DNA from: a virus
Reading direction: 5' to 3' (one strand)
Length of the DNA: 28,253 nt
IMG/VR virus record: IMGVR_UViG_3300028595_000052
Location: 1-28,253 of that record
A model generated the notes under the pieces. That model did no database searches. It was not told the DNA's origin and worked only from the letters and a program-made list of their open reading frames with translations. Positions 1 to 7,410 of the stretch are shown here, piece after piece; position 1 is the first letter of the stretch; the number at the start of each line of letters is the position of its first letter. A program made the position numbers and the translations under genes.

Positions 1-143
1 TTATATTTTTTTACTCTGCAAACCCATTGTTCTCGCTCGTTGCAGTGAGCAAATTTTTATATTCAATCAGTTTCTTATTGAAACCGTTGAAGTCTGGATC
101 AATTTCATGGTATTCATATTTACCATCTTTTTTTAGCCATATA
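1..143. repeat. Terminal direct repeat, left copy
   Basis: These 143 bases recur at 28111-28253, differing at only three positions: 127 C against 28237 T, 134 T against 28244 A, and 136 G against 28246 T. The repeat covers the 3' end of the exonuclease gene and the last ten bases of the spacer beyond it. The simplest reading is that the sequence is circular or circularly permuted, with the assembled ends overlapping, giving a unit of 28,110 bp. The mismatches cluster at the inner end and keep the reading frame open in both copies, so they look like strain variation rather than random error. A true duplication cannot be excluded from the sequence alone. Confidence 0.9.
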
Positions 144-610
144 ACAGCGCCTTTATAATCTTCTAACTGATTATCGTTATTATAACTATGTGCTATTACA
201 TATGCTGCTAATTGCATTGCAACTGATTCTGTGTATAACTTGCTTGTTGTTTTAATGTCTGCAATCAATATTTTATCATCAACCTTGCCTACAAAGTCAA
301 TAGTACCTGCATAATCTTCCGTATAAACCATTGTTTCGCGTTCTAGTATAGGAATATCATTTTCAAGTCTAAAGTCTATGTAAGCGGATAAATAAGGCTC
401 ATATGCTTGTTCTAAATAAACTTCATTGCCTAGATCATAATTTTCAGTTGCTTTGTGAACTTGTGTTCCTTTGTATGCTGCTTTTTCTAATATAAATCTC
501 GGTATATTATTGTATTTTTCATCTTTTAATATTTGTGTAACACTTGGAAGAATCCGACCTTGAAGGAGATAAAGGTGTTCATCTTCCAAAAATTCCAATT
601 TATTTTTCAA
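11..610 (-). CDS. PD-(D/E)XK family exonuclease of the phage recombination module
   Basis: A 199-residue nuclease of the RecB/Cas4-like PD-(D/E)XK superfamily (PDDEXK_1 type). It probably resects double-stranded ends so that the annealing protein encoded just upstream can act. Visible motifs are GTQVH (His52), AGTIDF (Asp105), ADIK (Asp118, Lys120) and QLAAY (Gln133), in the order and spacing of the superfamily. The only plausible start is TTG at 610, overlapping the ERF stop by 11 bases with no clear Shine-Dalgarno, which suggests translational coupling. The 3' part is repeated at the other end of the window. Membership of the superfamily is well supported. The polarity of the exonuclease and the pairing with ERF are inferred from gene order. 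Confidence 0.85.
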   Translation of the reverse strand: MKNKLEFLEDEHLYLLQGRILPSVTQILKDEKYNNIPRFILEKAAYKGTQVHKATENYDLGNEVYLEQAYEPYLSAYIDFRLENDIPILERETMVYTEDYAGTIDFVGKVDDKILIADIKTTSKLYTESVAMQLAAYVIAHSYNNDNQLEDYKGAVIWLKKDGKYEYHEIDPDFNGFNKKLIEYKNLLTATSENNGFAE

Positions 611-1133
611 ACTGATCTATAATCTTACTTGCTTGTGATACAGTCAATTCTTCAACCGAGTTTACTTTGTAATAATCTAATGCTTTTTCAATTCGTTCTA
701 AATCACCTGATAAAATTCTTTCATGTTGTGATTTTGTTGATTTGGGTTCTTTAGTTACCATCTCTTGTGCGTCTACAACATCATTTTCTACAATACCAAG
801 TGCTGCCATGTATAAATATCTTCTTTGGTATGTTTCAACTGCTCCTAACGCTTGTATTTCATTAGCGCCTTTCATGTCAATAACTACCATTGGTGATTTA
901 ACAACAACTTGTTCATCTGGCTTTTCTGTGTTCGTAATGATTAAATGTGCATGTTCTTTATCGTATGATACTAAACCATTCAAACCATGTTTATCAAATA
1001 ATTGGTTTACAGTTGGTAAAAAGTCTGTTAATTCAAAATACTTGAACCCTGCGAATTTATTTTGTCCACTTTTTTTCAATGGACTATTTTGTAATTCAAC
1101 TGTTACATTTTGCAACTTTTTATAAATGTTCAT
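600..1133 (-). CDS. erf: ERF-family single-strand annealing protein
   Basis: A 177-residue recombinase of the ERF superfamily, which binds single-stranded DNA and anneals complementary strands during recombination-dependent replication and repair. The diagnostic segment is at residues 89-114: GANEIQALGAVETYQRRYLY followed by MAALGI. Residues 115-121 continue with the acidic VENDVVD. The C-terminal 50 residues are charged and divergent, as is usual in the family. The ATG at 1133 follows GGGGG five bases upstream. The gene lies directly before the PD-(D/E)XK exonuclease and overlaps it, the classic annealase plus exonuclease arrangement. The phage may therefore recombine independently of host RecA. 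Confidence 0.9.
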   Translation of the reverse strand: MNIYKKLQNVTVELQNSPLKKSGQNKFAGFKYFELTDFLPTVNQLFDKHGLNGLVSYDKEHAHLIITNTEKPDEQVVVKSPMVVIDMKGANEIQALGAVETYQRRYLYMAALGIVENDVVDAQEMVTKEPKSTKSQHERILSGDLERIEKALDYYKVNSVEELTVSQASKIIDQFEK

Positions 1134-1142
1134 ATTTCCCCC

Positions 1143-1340
1143 TTATAATCGTGCCATTAGCACATAGATCTCTTTTATATTTTCTTTCATAACTCTCAAC
1201 GCATATTCTTTTTCTTTTTCATCAAGATATTCAGAATCTAACACCATATTTATTTTGTTTTTAATGATGTTTGTTTCGTATTCAATAGCGCGATTGTATT
1301 TCTCTATCTCTTGGATAGTGTTTGCAATCATTTCTTCCAT
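1143..1340 (-). CDS. Small helical hypothetical protein; possibly the 3' part of a frameshifted gene
   Basis: A 65-residue, highly charged, helix-forming protein with no family I recognise. Its ATG is preceded by a weak site (GTGGGAAG). In the frame one base away, the ORF at 1282-1455 runs through the same place. Both frames meet at a run of seven A residues (minus strand, 1346-1340). Dropping one A would join them into a single protein of about 103 residues. After the A7 run this frame has the normal AT-rich third codon positions and E/I/K-rich composition, so it is the coding frame there. It may be a separate gene, a slippage product or the result of an indel. Confidence 0.6.
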   Translation of the reverse strand: MEEMIANTIQEIEKYNRAIEYETNIIKNKINMVLDSEYLDEKEKEYALRVMKENIKEIYVLMARL

Positions 1341-1455
1341 TTTTTTCTTCCCACTTTCTTATATCAAATTCAACTAATACTTCATCATAGAAATCATATG
1401 CTTCTTGTTTTTTAAAGTTTTCAATTATTTCTTTAATTTGAATCCCAGCAGCCAT
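1282..1455 (-). CDS. Small hypothetical protein, probable 5' part of a frameshifted gene
   Basis: Starting at ATG 1455 (GGGGA about ten bases upstream, overlapping the end of the CxxC gene), this frame encodes 57 residues. The first 38 (MAAGIQIKEIIENF onward, to KWEEK) look like an ordinary helical phage protein. The remaining 19 residues, past the A7 run at 1340-1346, read as unlikely protein rich in R, N, C and H. The span 1143-1455 is 313 bases, one more than a multiple of three. This fits a single gene carrying one surplus A. A longer version starting at 1542 would lie inside the zinc-ribbon gene and is not favoured. Confidence 0.45.
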   Translation of the reverse strand: MAAGIQIKEIIENFKKQEAYDFYDEVLVEFDIRKWEEKNGRNDCKHYPRDREIQSRY

Positions 1456-1693
1456 AACATATTTCCCCAAATCCACCGTTTTTAGATGGAACTTCTTCCA
1501 TCCATTCTGAAATTTCCCATTCACCGCATTGTTCACATTCACGCATATCCATTATGTATGTTTCAACTTCTTCAAGTGTCATGTCATGTCTATAATACTT
1601 TTCCATGAATGATTCGTAAACACCAATTCCGTCTGTTTCCCCGTGATGTTGTATTGCCATTCTTTTGATACCATCTTTCAATGCTTTTGTCAT
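1433..1693 (-). CDS. Small zinc-ribbon-like protein with two CxxC pairs
   Basis: An 86-residue protein. Its C-terminal half carries two cysteine pairs (CEQC and CYGC) separated by about 23 residues, the layout of a zinc ribbon. The N-terminal half is helical and has HH and RH pairs. Such proteins often bind nucleic acid or RNA polymerase, but nothing here fixes the function. The start at 1693 has a strong AAGGAGG eight bases upstream. The gene is second in the operon driven by the promoter at 2015-2043. The last residues overlap the next ORF by 23 bases. It is a real gene with unknown role. Confidence 0.75.
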   Translation of the reverse strand: MTKALKDGIKRMAIQHHGETDGIGVYESFMEKYYRHDMTLEEVETYIMDMRECEQCGEWEISEWMEEVPSKNGGFGEICYGCWDSN

Positions 1694-1725
1694 AACATTT
1701 TCCTCCTTGATATAATGTTACTATT

Positions 1726-1757
1726 AAGGGATTGTTTTTTCAACCCCCTTTTTTTAT
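1726..1757 (+). terminator. Hairpin followed by a T-rich run on the plus strand
   Basis: AAGGG..TTG at 1726-1734 pairs with CAA..CCCTT at 1741-1750 around a T6 loop, giving eight pairs with a small internal bulge. On the plus strand a T-rich run follows at once, as in an intrinsic terminator. On the minus strand no T tract follows, so it would not stop the operon. All genes here are on the minus strand, so if real it would block antisense transcription. The T run is partly the Lys-rich end of the upstream gene (1754-1975), so coincidence is possible. Confidence 0.3.
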
Positions 1758-1975
1758 TTTTTTTCTAACATTGTATAATTGTCGTTTAGGTTTGAAAAGT
1801 TTATTACTGTTTGATCTGTTTTTGTAAGGCTATAACCATCAACGCAAACTGAACCTTCAACTGCAAATACATTGTTTCCACTTTCCTTTACTTCTAAACA
1901 AGTGATCACTTCTTCTAATTCATTTTTGAAATATAGTTCGTATTGTTTACCTTCTACTAAATTTATTGCTTTCAT
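1754..1975 (-). CDS. Small early protein, first gene of the early operon
   Basis: A 73-residue protein beginning MKAINLVEGKQYELYF. I chose ATG 1975 over a longer frame reaching 2083 because an AAAAGGAG site sits about nine bases before it and because the promoter at 2015-2043 lies inside the longer version. The predicted sequence alternates short beta-like stretches (QYELYF, EVITCLEV, VFAVEGSVCV), suggesting a small beta-barrel. No family is recognised. As the first gene after a strong promoter it is probably expressed early and abundantly, as host-takeover proteins often are. That role is inferred from position only. Confidence 0.7.
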   Translation of the reverse strand: MKAINLVEGKQYELYFKNELEEVITCLEVKESGNNVFAVEGSVCVDGYSLTKTDQTVINFSNLNDNYTMLEKK

Positions 1976-2014
1976 ATTTTTTTCTCCTTTTAAGTTATTT
2001 AACTTTATATAAAT

Positions 2015-2043
2015 ATTATAACAATGATAAAATGGAAAGTAAA
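2015..2043 (-). promoter_or_regulatory. Strong sigma-A-type promoter of the early operon
   Basis: On the minus strand TTTACT (2043-2038) and TATAAT (2020-2015) are separated by exactly 17 bases, and a TGT just before the -10 adds an extended -10 element. The region upstream (about 2044-2080) is a run of A-rich tracts resembling an UP element. It stands between a strong terminator (2085-2112) and the first early gene, as expected where an operon starts. The consensus -10 suggests use by the host's main sigma factor. Confidence 0.8.
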
Positions 2044-2084
2044 CATTTTTTTTAATTTTTTTTATTTTTTTGTAAATAGGCAAA

Positions 2085-2112
2085 AAAAGAAGTGAATTAT
2101 TCCACTTCTTTT
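2085..2112 (-). terminator. Intrinsic terminator ending the late operon
   Basis: On the minus strand AAAAGAAGTG (2112-2103), an eight-base loop and CACTTCTTTT (2094-2085) form a perfect ten-base-pair stem that runs into a T tract (TTTTTTT, then GCC). It overlaps the stop codon of the last late gene at 2097. With the promoter immediately beyond, it marks the boundary between late and early transcription units. Confidence 0.85.
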
Positions 2113-2534
2113 AATAAAGTAATATCTTGTTGTTTCTCAAAGAATATTCCTATTAGTTTGAAGCCTAACGCAAATATCCATGATATGCCGATTAGTTTTA
2201 CAGTGTACGATAACGGTATATCTCTTTGTTCTATATAAACGAAGAAATCGCTTAATAAGAATGATATTAGAATTATAACTCCAAATGTATATATTGCTCT
2301 GGCACGGGGGAATCGTGGTGTATCAACCAACAAATTCCCTTTTTGTATTTGTGCCATTTCAAATATCTTCTTGTGGACTTGCCTCCATACGATAATCCCT
2401 ACTATACCAACCGCAATGTTAAATATAGTTGAAGTCGCGTTAGTTGATTCAATGTACACTCTGTCGTATAAAGTATATAAAGTCCAACCTAACCCAGAAC
2501 CCCAAGAAAGAAGGTTAAATATTTTCGCTATCAA
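2097..2534 (-). CDS. Four-helix membrane protein, last gene of the late operon
   Basis: A 145-residue protein with about four hydrophobic segments: residues 4-22, 35-50, 80-100 and 108-130. A charged cytoplasmic-like loop of about 30 residues lies between the second and third. The frame opens at TTG 2534, overlapping the previous gene by 20 bases, with no clear Shine-Dalgarno, so coupling is likely. Its place at the end of the late operon, after the tail fibres, is where holins usually lie. It is, however, longer than typical holins and I see no endolysin next to it. A holin or other lysis-related role is a guess from position and topology. Confidence 0.65.
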   Translation of the reverse strand: MIAKIFNLLSWGSGLGWTLYTLYDRVYIESTNATSTIFNIAVGIVGIIVWRQVHKKIFEMAQIQKGNLLVDTPRFPRARAIYTFGVIILISFLLSDFFVYIEQRDIPLSYTVKLIGISWIFALGFKLIGIFFEKQQDITLLKEVE

Positions 2535-2904
2535 CTGTCAATGGAACTTCTATAACAATACCGTAAACGGTGCGAAGTTGTTCCTGTGCTTGTTGCGCTA
2601 ATAGTAGATATTCTTGTTTTGTTTCTGCGCTAATAACTGATGATTCTAATTTTGCTTTAGCGTTGATGATTGTTTCTTGCAACTTGAATTGATCCGATGT
2701 TGTTTTGATTGCTTCAATTTTAGAAGTAACATCAACCATACTTGCATCAATTCTATCTTGAACAGTAGTTGGTAACGATTCTTTCAAAGTGTTAAATGTT
2801 CCAACTGTTTTCGTTAATGCTGCAATTCCTCCAACCAATGCAGTCGCACCTGTTACTAGTGCAGTACCACCATTTTGAAACCATTCATAAGCCTGTTCTA
2901 ACAT
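2515..2904 (-). CDS. Small membrane-anchored coiled-coil protein, late operon
   Basis: A 129-residue protein starting MLEQAYEWF at ATG 2904, with GGAGG eight bases upstream. This start is preferred to an ATG 21 bases earlier that has no such site. An N-terminal Ala/Gly/Thr-rich hydrophobic segment (residues about 12-32) is followed by a long helical region with heptad-like spacing (about 45-115). Topology resembles small holin- or spanin-like proteins with one N-terminal membrane helix, but I recognise no family. The next gene is also a membrane protein, so the pair may form a lysis or envelope module. That link is inferred only. Confidence 0.65.
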   Translation of the reverse strand: MLEQAYEWFQNGGTALVTGATALVGGIAALTKTVGTFNTLKESLPTTVQDRIDASMVDVTSKIEAIKTTSDQFKLQETIINAKAKLESSVISAETKQEYLLLAQQAQEQLRTVYGIVIEVPLTVDSENI

Positions 2905-2905
2905 T

Positions 2906-3334
2906 CTATATTTCCTCCATTTCATTTAGTTTTACTTCATCAAGTTTGATAAAGCCATTTTCTATTTTGTAGCATTGATTGTTTAGGTTAAACCCTTCAA
3001 CATATTTTTCTTCAAGTATTACACTTGGTTTAATATATTTAGTGATATAACCATTTTCTAATTGAACTGCAACATATTGTTTTCCTGCTTTTATTAGTTG
3101 CACTTCTTCTAACAATGCATTGATAACTGATTCCATAGATCCATCATTTTCTAGACCTTGTGAATCTGCAAATTTGATTAGTTTACTTTCTAATCTGTGC
3201 AGTCTGTTATTCAATGCACTTAATTCTGCGAACATCTTTTTGAAAACAGGTAGATCGCCTGGAGCAACCCAACCTCTTTCGGTGTCGCTGACATGAACAT
3301 ACATGTCGTGTTTTTTACCTTGTTTTCTTTGCAT
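2906..3334 (-). CDS. Hypothetical late protein with coiled coil
   Basis: A 142-residue protein with a good AAAGGA site before ATG 3334. The N-terminus is basic (MQRKQGKKHD). Residues about 30-60 form a heptad-like helix (FKKMFAELSALNNRLHRLES), and the C-terminal third is beta-rich. It follows the FG-GAP propeller gene and precedes two membrane proteins. Phage proteins of this size after the fibre genes are often fibre chaperones or virion accessory proteins, but no motif supports either. It is a real gene of unknown function. Confidence 0.6.
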   Translation of the reverse strand: MQRKQGKKHDMYVHVSDTERGWVAPGDLPVFKKMFAELSALNNRLHRLESKLIKFADSQGLENDGSMESVINALLEEVQLIKAGKQYVAVQLENGYITKYIKPSVILEEKYVEGFNLNNQCYKIENGFIKLDEVKLNEMEEI

Positions 3335-3390
3335 TGTTTTATCCTTTCTTTTTAGAGAAGAACCACGAATAGGAGTCCTCCACAGAATGT

Positions 3391-4578
3391 TTATTTATGA
3401 TATATATATGCTTTACCTGAAGTATCTCCACCTGCATCGTTTTCATGATTTGCTCCGACTATTGCATAACTATCTGATATCGCTACACTAAATCCGAAAT
3501 TGTCGACTTGTGAAGTACCGTATGCAGTAGGGTTGTCTAGTGTTGCAATTAAGGCTCCTGTTGCTGGATTAAATATGTATGCCTTACCTGACTGATATCC
3601 TCCTGCATCGTCTTCATAATATGCTCCGACTATAGCATAGTTGTCTGATATCGATACACTGTATCCGAAACGGTCTCCGTTAGAAGTGTTGTATGCATTA
3701 GGGTTATCTAGTGTGTGTAATAAGGTTCCTGTACTTGTGTCATATATGTATGCCTTACCTGACTCTGTTCCTCCAGCATCGTTTCCTTGGAATGCTCCAA
3801 CTATCGCATAATTGTTTGAGATAGATACACTGCTTCCGAAATAGTCGTTTCCTGAAGTTCCATATGGATTAGGGTTGTTTAAAGTATGTAGTAATTGTCC
3901 TGTCGCAGGATTGAAAATATATGCCTTACCTGATGATGTTCCTCCGGTATCGTCTTCCCATCTTGCTCCTACTATTGCATAATCGTCTGAAACAGATACA
4001 CTAAATCCGAAATTGTCGAATGCTGAGGTGTTGTATGCATTAGGGTTATCTAGTGTGTGTAATAAAGCACCTGTTTCCGGATTGAAAATATATGCTTTAC
4101 CTGAAGTATCTCCACCTGCATCGTCTTCATAATTTGCTCCGACTATTGCATAATTGTTTGAGATAGATACACTTATTCCGAAATTGTCGCCTGCTGAAGT
4201 GCTATATGCATTTACATTATCTATAATCCAAGTTAAGTTTGACGGGTAAGTAAATTCAGTTGTTGTTTCACTTGCACTTACTGCTCCACTACCACCTTTT
4301 CCACTTGTTTGTGCTGTTGCCCATATTGTATAAGATGTTTCTGCTGATAAATCACTTGATTCTAACACATCGCTTGTTGCTCCTCCTGCTAGCGTAATTA
4401 CATTTGCATCAGGAACATCATCTCCAACTTCCCAAAATATATCAGCCGTAGTACTTTCGTTGTTAGTTATAGTGAAATATATAGTGTTATATGTTGTCGA
4501 TTCTGTATCAATTGTGATTGTAGGTGCTTTTGTTTGTGAACCTCCACCACCTTTGCGGATTATCTTACCTTCTGCCAT
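3391..4578 (-). CDS. FG-GAP beta-propeller repeat protein with Ig-like N-terminal domain, likely receptor-binding
   Basis: A 395-residue protein. Residues about 17-112 form an Ig-like domain (KAPTITI, TNNEST, DVPDANV) matching a domain in the 1185-residue tail hub. Residues 131-395 are five tandem FG-GAP blades of 57 residues with the pattern DNFG.SVSIS..YAIVGA, then DDAGG..SGKAYIF and a TLDNPNAY link. The fifth blade is cut after 37 residues. FG-GAP repeats form integrin-alpha-like beta-propellers that bind ligands, often with calcium held by Asp-rich loops. The gene overlaps the fibre gene's stop and lies at the end of the tail genes, so a receptor-binding or decorating role is likely. Blade count and domain type are seen directly; the role is inferred. 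Confidence 0.85.
   Translation of the reverse strand: MAEGKIIRKGGGGSQTKAPTITIDTESTTYNTIYFTITNNESTTADIFWEVGDDVPDANVITLAGGATSDVLESSDLSAETSYTIWATAQTSGKGGSGAVSASETTTEFTYPSNLTWIIDNVNAYSTSAGDNFGISVSISNNYAIVGANYEDDAGGDTSGKAYIFNPETGALLHTLDNPNAYNTSAFDNFGFSVSVSDDYAIVGARWEDDTGGTSSGKAYIFNPATGQLLHTLNNPNPYGTSGNDYFGSSVSISNNYAIVGAFQGNDAGGTESGKAYIYDTSTGTLLHTLDNPNAYNTSNGDRFGYSVSISDNYAIVGAYYEDDAGGYQSGKAYIFNPATGALIATLDNPTAYGTSQVDNFGFSVAISDSYAIVGANHENDAGGDTSGKAYIYHK
3394..4188 (-). repeat. Tandem 171-bp repeats encoding FG-GAP blades
   Basis: Four full 171-base units and a final 111-base unit. Conservation is strong at the DNA level, for example around the segment encoding SGKAYIFNP. Differences concentrate at the residue after FG (I, F, S, Y, F) and the residues after IVGA (NYED, RWED, FQGN, YYED, NHEN). 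Units of this length and similarity can recombine, so copy number may vary between isolates. Confidence 0.85.
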
Positions 4579-7397
4579 TATCTAAACACCTCCAATGTGA
4601 TATCGGTATCTTCAGGGAATGTTGGTTCTTCTAATGCATAGAATGTTACTGTATCTAAACTTGTTACAACCCTATAAATTGTTCCCCATGCTGTTTGAAT
4701 GTCTGCTACATTAGATACTGTTGCACCACTTAAATCTAAATCTACAATAGGCACATCGGTTGATACAATACCACTAACTGTTTTTGCTAATGTAAAGTAT
4801 CCTGTTTGATCTGTCCATGTGTCCGTAGTTGCAATAGTTGTTGAGTAAGTTGTTAGTTCTACTTTGTCATCTAATGCTGTTTGAGTTGCTGTTGAGATAG
4901 GTTTGTTTAAGTCGCTTGTATTGTCTACATTTCCTAAACCAACTTGTACTTTAGTTACTTCATGTGGATTATCAGTATCAATTAAATGGGCGTCATAGTC
5001 TGAAATCTTACCTTGTAGCAATAATGATAATTTAGCAAGAGTAATTGTTCCATCGCCAACTTCTAGAGATACAGTGTTCATTCCCTGATGTAATTTAATG
5101 TGTACTTCATCATCAACTTGTAAAGCATATTCTATATCTATTGTTTCCGTGTCAATTTCGTTTACTTCTAAATCTGTAGGATAGAATGCTGTGTCGTTGT
5201 TAATCTTGATTTCGGTACGGTTTGCACCTACAACATATTCAACATCATCTTCAAGTGTAAATCTATAAACACCAGATGTTAAAGTCCCAGTTCTTGCGTC
5301 GCCACCATAAGTGTATGAGAATGTACCGTCACCGTTGTCAGCGTTTGTGATTACGAATCTTTGAATTTTTGTTACTGTGATATTTGAATCTAGTAACACT
5401 TTCAATTGTTCCAACGCTTCTTGAACTTGAGTTGCTGTTAATCCTGTAATTGATTCAATAGCAATTAGACTTGCTTGATTTGTTGCTGACACTGGAATAG
5501 GTAGTAGCGTTCTTGTTGGGCTTTCGCCACCAAATATGATTGCTACGATTGGGTCAGTTCCAGTATTTGATTTGTATGCTTCATAATGGATAACTAAACG
5601 GTCATCTAATTCAAATGCAACATTGCTCATTATTCCACTTTGGAAAACGTCCTCAAATTCAGCATTTGATACTGTATCAGTCCAGCCGCTTGTACAAATA
5701 GGATTGACCATATCATCAGAATGGAAAATTTTATATCTTAAATGTGGATATGTGAATAAACCACCACTTACTCTACGAACTTGTCCAATAGTATTTGTGT
5801 TAATGATACCAACATCTCCGATAAACAATCCTGCATCAGCCACTAAAGCACCTACTAAACTAGGGTTGTCAGGGTCATTACTTGTGATTACTGAAGTTCC
5901 TGTTTCAGTACGGTCATCAGTAGTATAAAGAATTACTTCCGTATCGTTATATCTTGCATCGTCTACCCTTGATACCATTTGAGCATAGCCATCGAATGTA
6001 CCACCAACTTCGTAAGTGTTTGTTGGATATAGAGTAAGGCTTGAACTTAACGAGCCAACATCTATTTTACCAGCAAGTAATGCATCAGTTTCGCTTTGTG
6101 TGTACTTATCTAAATCAGTAATATCAGATTCAGTATGTGTATGTAAATCTAATTCTTGTAAAGCAAGTAAAACATTTACGGCATCGGTCGATAATATTTT
6201 TGTAAATACACTGGCGTCAACTGAAGTTTGTTCAGCAGTACCAATTAGATTGGCATAAGCACTACCTGTCCAACGATAAATGATTCTAGTATCTGTTGCG
6301 ATATAAATCTTGTGTGCTTCTCCAGTAGTTGGGAATGCACTTAATGTGGCATACTCTTCCACATCATCAACGTAACTAGGTAATTGACTAGCAGGGACTT
6401 TCCCGCCTGTGTCTAGGGTAGCAACACCGTTAGCGACACCCTTTTCACTGTTTGGTACATAACCTCCAACTACTGCGTTAGCCTTATCGTTCAACGCTGT
6501 TTGAGTTGCATCAGATATTGGCTTATCAGCATCTGAAGTATTGTCTACATTGCCTAATCCTACATCTGTTTTATCAACTTCATGTGGATTGTCCGTGTCG
6601 GTAAAATGAGATAAATTGTCTTTGATAGTTTTTACATTATCATAGTCTAGTTCTTCAGTAATACCCTCATCAGGTGCTTCGTCTTTTCTAAAGTCAATTT
6701 TGTCTACGGTTGGTTTTGTGAAATGTGGACTTGATCCAATTGAAACATCTTGATCTACATTTCCTTCTAATGTTGTAACTCTCGTGTCTAGATCAGAATA
6801 ATCTCCCGCTAGATACTCCGTTAATTTTGCTACTGTAACTCTGTTTGATACTTCCGATCCATTCGCGATTGTAAAGTAGTCATCATCATTCAAAGTTTCA
6901 GTTGTTGAATATAAAGACCAATCCTTATTTTGTTTTGCAGCAATTGCTGCTACTAGGTCATCGTATTCGTCTACATAGATAACATCGTCTTCTGGATCTA
7001 AATTTATTGCTGCGTTGATTGTTAGTGTGTCCATTTCTGTTGCAAGTATGTGTGTGTAAACACCTTCAACCAATCTTGCATGTCTGAATTGAACTTGTAA
7101 TGTGTTTGAGTTTACCCCTGTTATAACTGCTAATACACTTGACGGTATTGCATATTCGTAAACATTCCAAACATCATCACTAACTGTTTCTGTACCGACT
7201 AAAGTCATTTCGCGTTTCGGTGTTAATTGGTTGTTTGCCAATTTGAAATACACTTGAATGATGTCGGTTTCTGGCGTTAATGATAAAGGTGTGATAAGTT
7301 GAAGTTTATTCGCTAGGTGCGAACGACCAACAATTATATCATTATCAACATCTACCAATGCGCCTGTCAAGTCATGATAAAGTTTAATATAGTTCAT
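4578..7397 (-). CDS. Large tail fibre / baseplate upper-type protein
   Basis: A 939-residue structural protein. The N-terminal about 150 residues (MNYIKLYHDLTGALVDVDN) resemble the BppU-like baseplate attachment domain. The middle contains typical fibre segments: a GGKVPASQLPSYVDDV stretch, then a TGEAHKIYIATDTRIIYRW segment of the kind found in phage tail fibres. A module reading DTDNPHEV..., VGLGNVDNTSD and KPIS.ATQTAL.DK occurs twice, near residues 265-305 and 805-845. The start at 7397 has AAAGGAG nearby. It lies between the tail hub and the propeller protein, so it probably links the hub to the receptor-binding tip. Fibre identity is confident; the exact attachment is inferred. Confidence 0.85.
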   Translation of the reverse strand: MNYIKLYHDLTGALVDVDNDIIVGRSHLANKLQLITPLSLTPETDIIQVYFKLANNQLTPKREMTLVGTETVSDDVWNVYEYAIPSSVLAVITGVNSNTLQVQFRHARLVEGVYTHILATEMDTLTINAAINLDPEDDVIYVDEYDDLVAAIAAKQNKDWSLYSTTETLNDDDYFTIANGSEVSNRVTVAKLTEYLAGDYSDLDTRVTTLEGNVDQDVSIGSSPHFTKPTVDKIDFRKDEAPDEGITEELDYDNVKTIKDNLSHFTDTDNPHEVDKTDVGLGNVDNTSDADKPISDATQTALNDKANAVVGGYVPNSEKGVANGVATLDTGGKVPASQLPSYVDDVEEYATLSAFPTTGEAHKIYIATDTRIIYRWTGSAYANLIGTAEQTSVDASVFTKILSTDAVNVLLALQELDLHTHTESDITDLDKYTQSETDALLAGKIDVGSLSSSLTLYPTNTYEVGGTFDGYAQMVSRVDDARYNDTEVILYTTDDRTETGTSVITSNDPDNPSLVGALVADAGLFIGDVGIINTNTIGQVRRVSGGLFTYPHLRYKIFHSDDMVNPICTSGWTDTVSNAEFEDVFQSGIMSNVAFELDDRLVIHYEAYKSNTGTDPIVAIIFGGESPTRTLLPIPVSATNQASLIAIESITGLTATQVQEALEQLKVLLDSNITVTKIQRFVITNADNGDGTFSYTYGGDARTGTLTSGVYRFTLEDDVEYVVGANRTEIKINNDTAFYPTDLEVNEIDTETIDIEYALQVDDEVHIKLHQGMNTVSLEVGDGTITLAKLSLLLQGKISDYDAHLIDTDNPHEVTKVQVGLGNVDNTSDLNKPISTATQTALDDKVELTTYSTTIATTDTWTDQTGYFTLAKTVSGIVSTDVPIVDLDLSGATVSNVADIQTAWGTIYRVVTSLDTVTFYALEEPTFPEDTDITLEVFR

Positions 7398-7410
7398 TTG
7401 TTGCTCCTTT

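Noticed and set aside
742-1125. Plus-strand ORF of 127 residues opposite the ERF gene
   Set aside because: It is the mirror of a well-supported gene, Cys/Ser-rich, with no ribosome-binding site.
3394-4188. Diversity-generating retroelement acting on the propeller repeats
   Set aside because: No reverse transcriptase gene and no separate template repeat are present, and variable codons are not adenine-biased.
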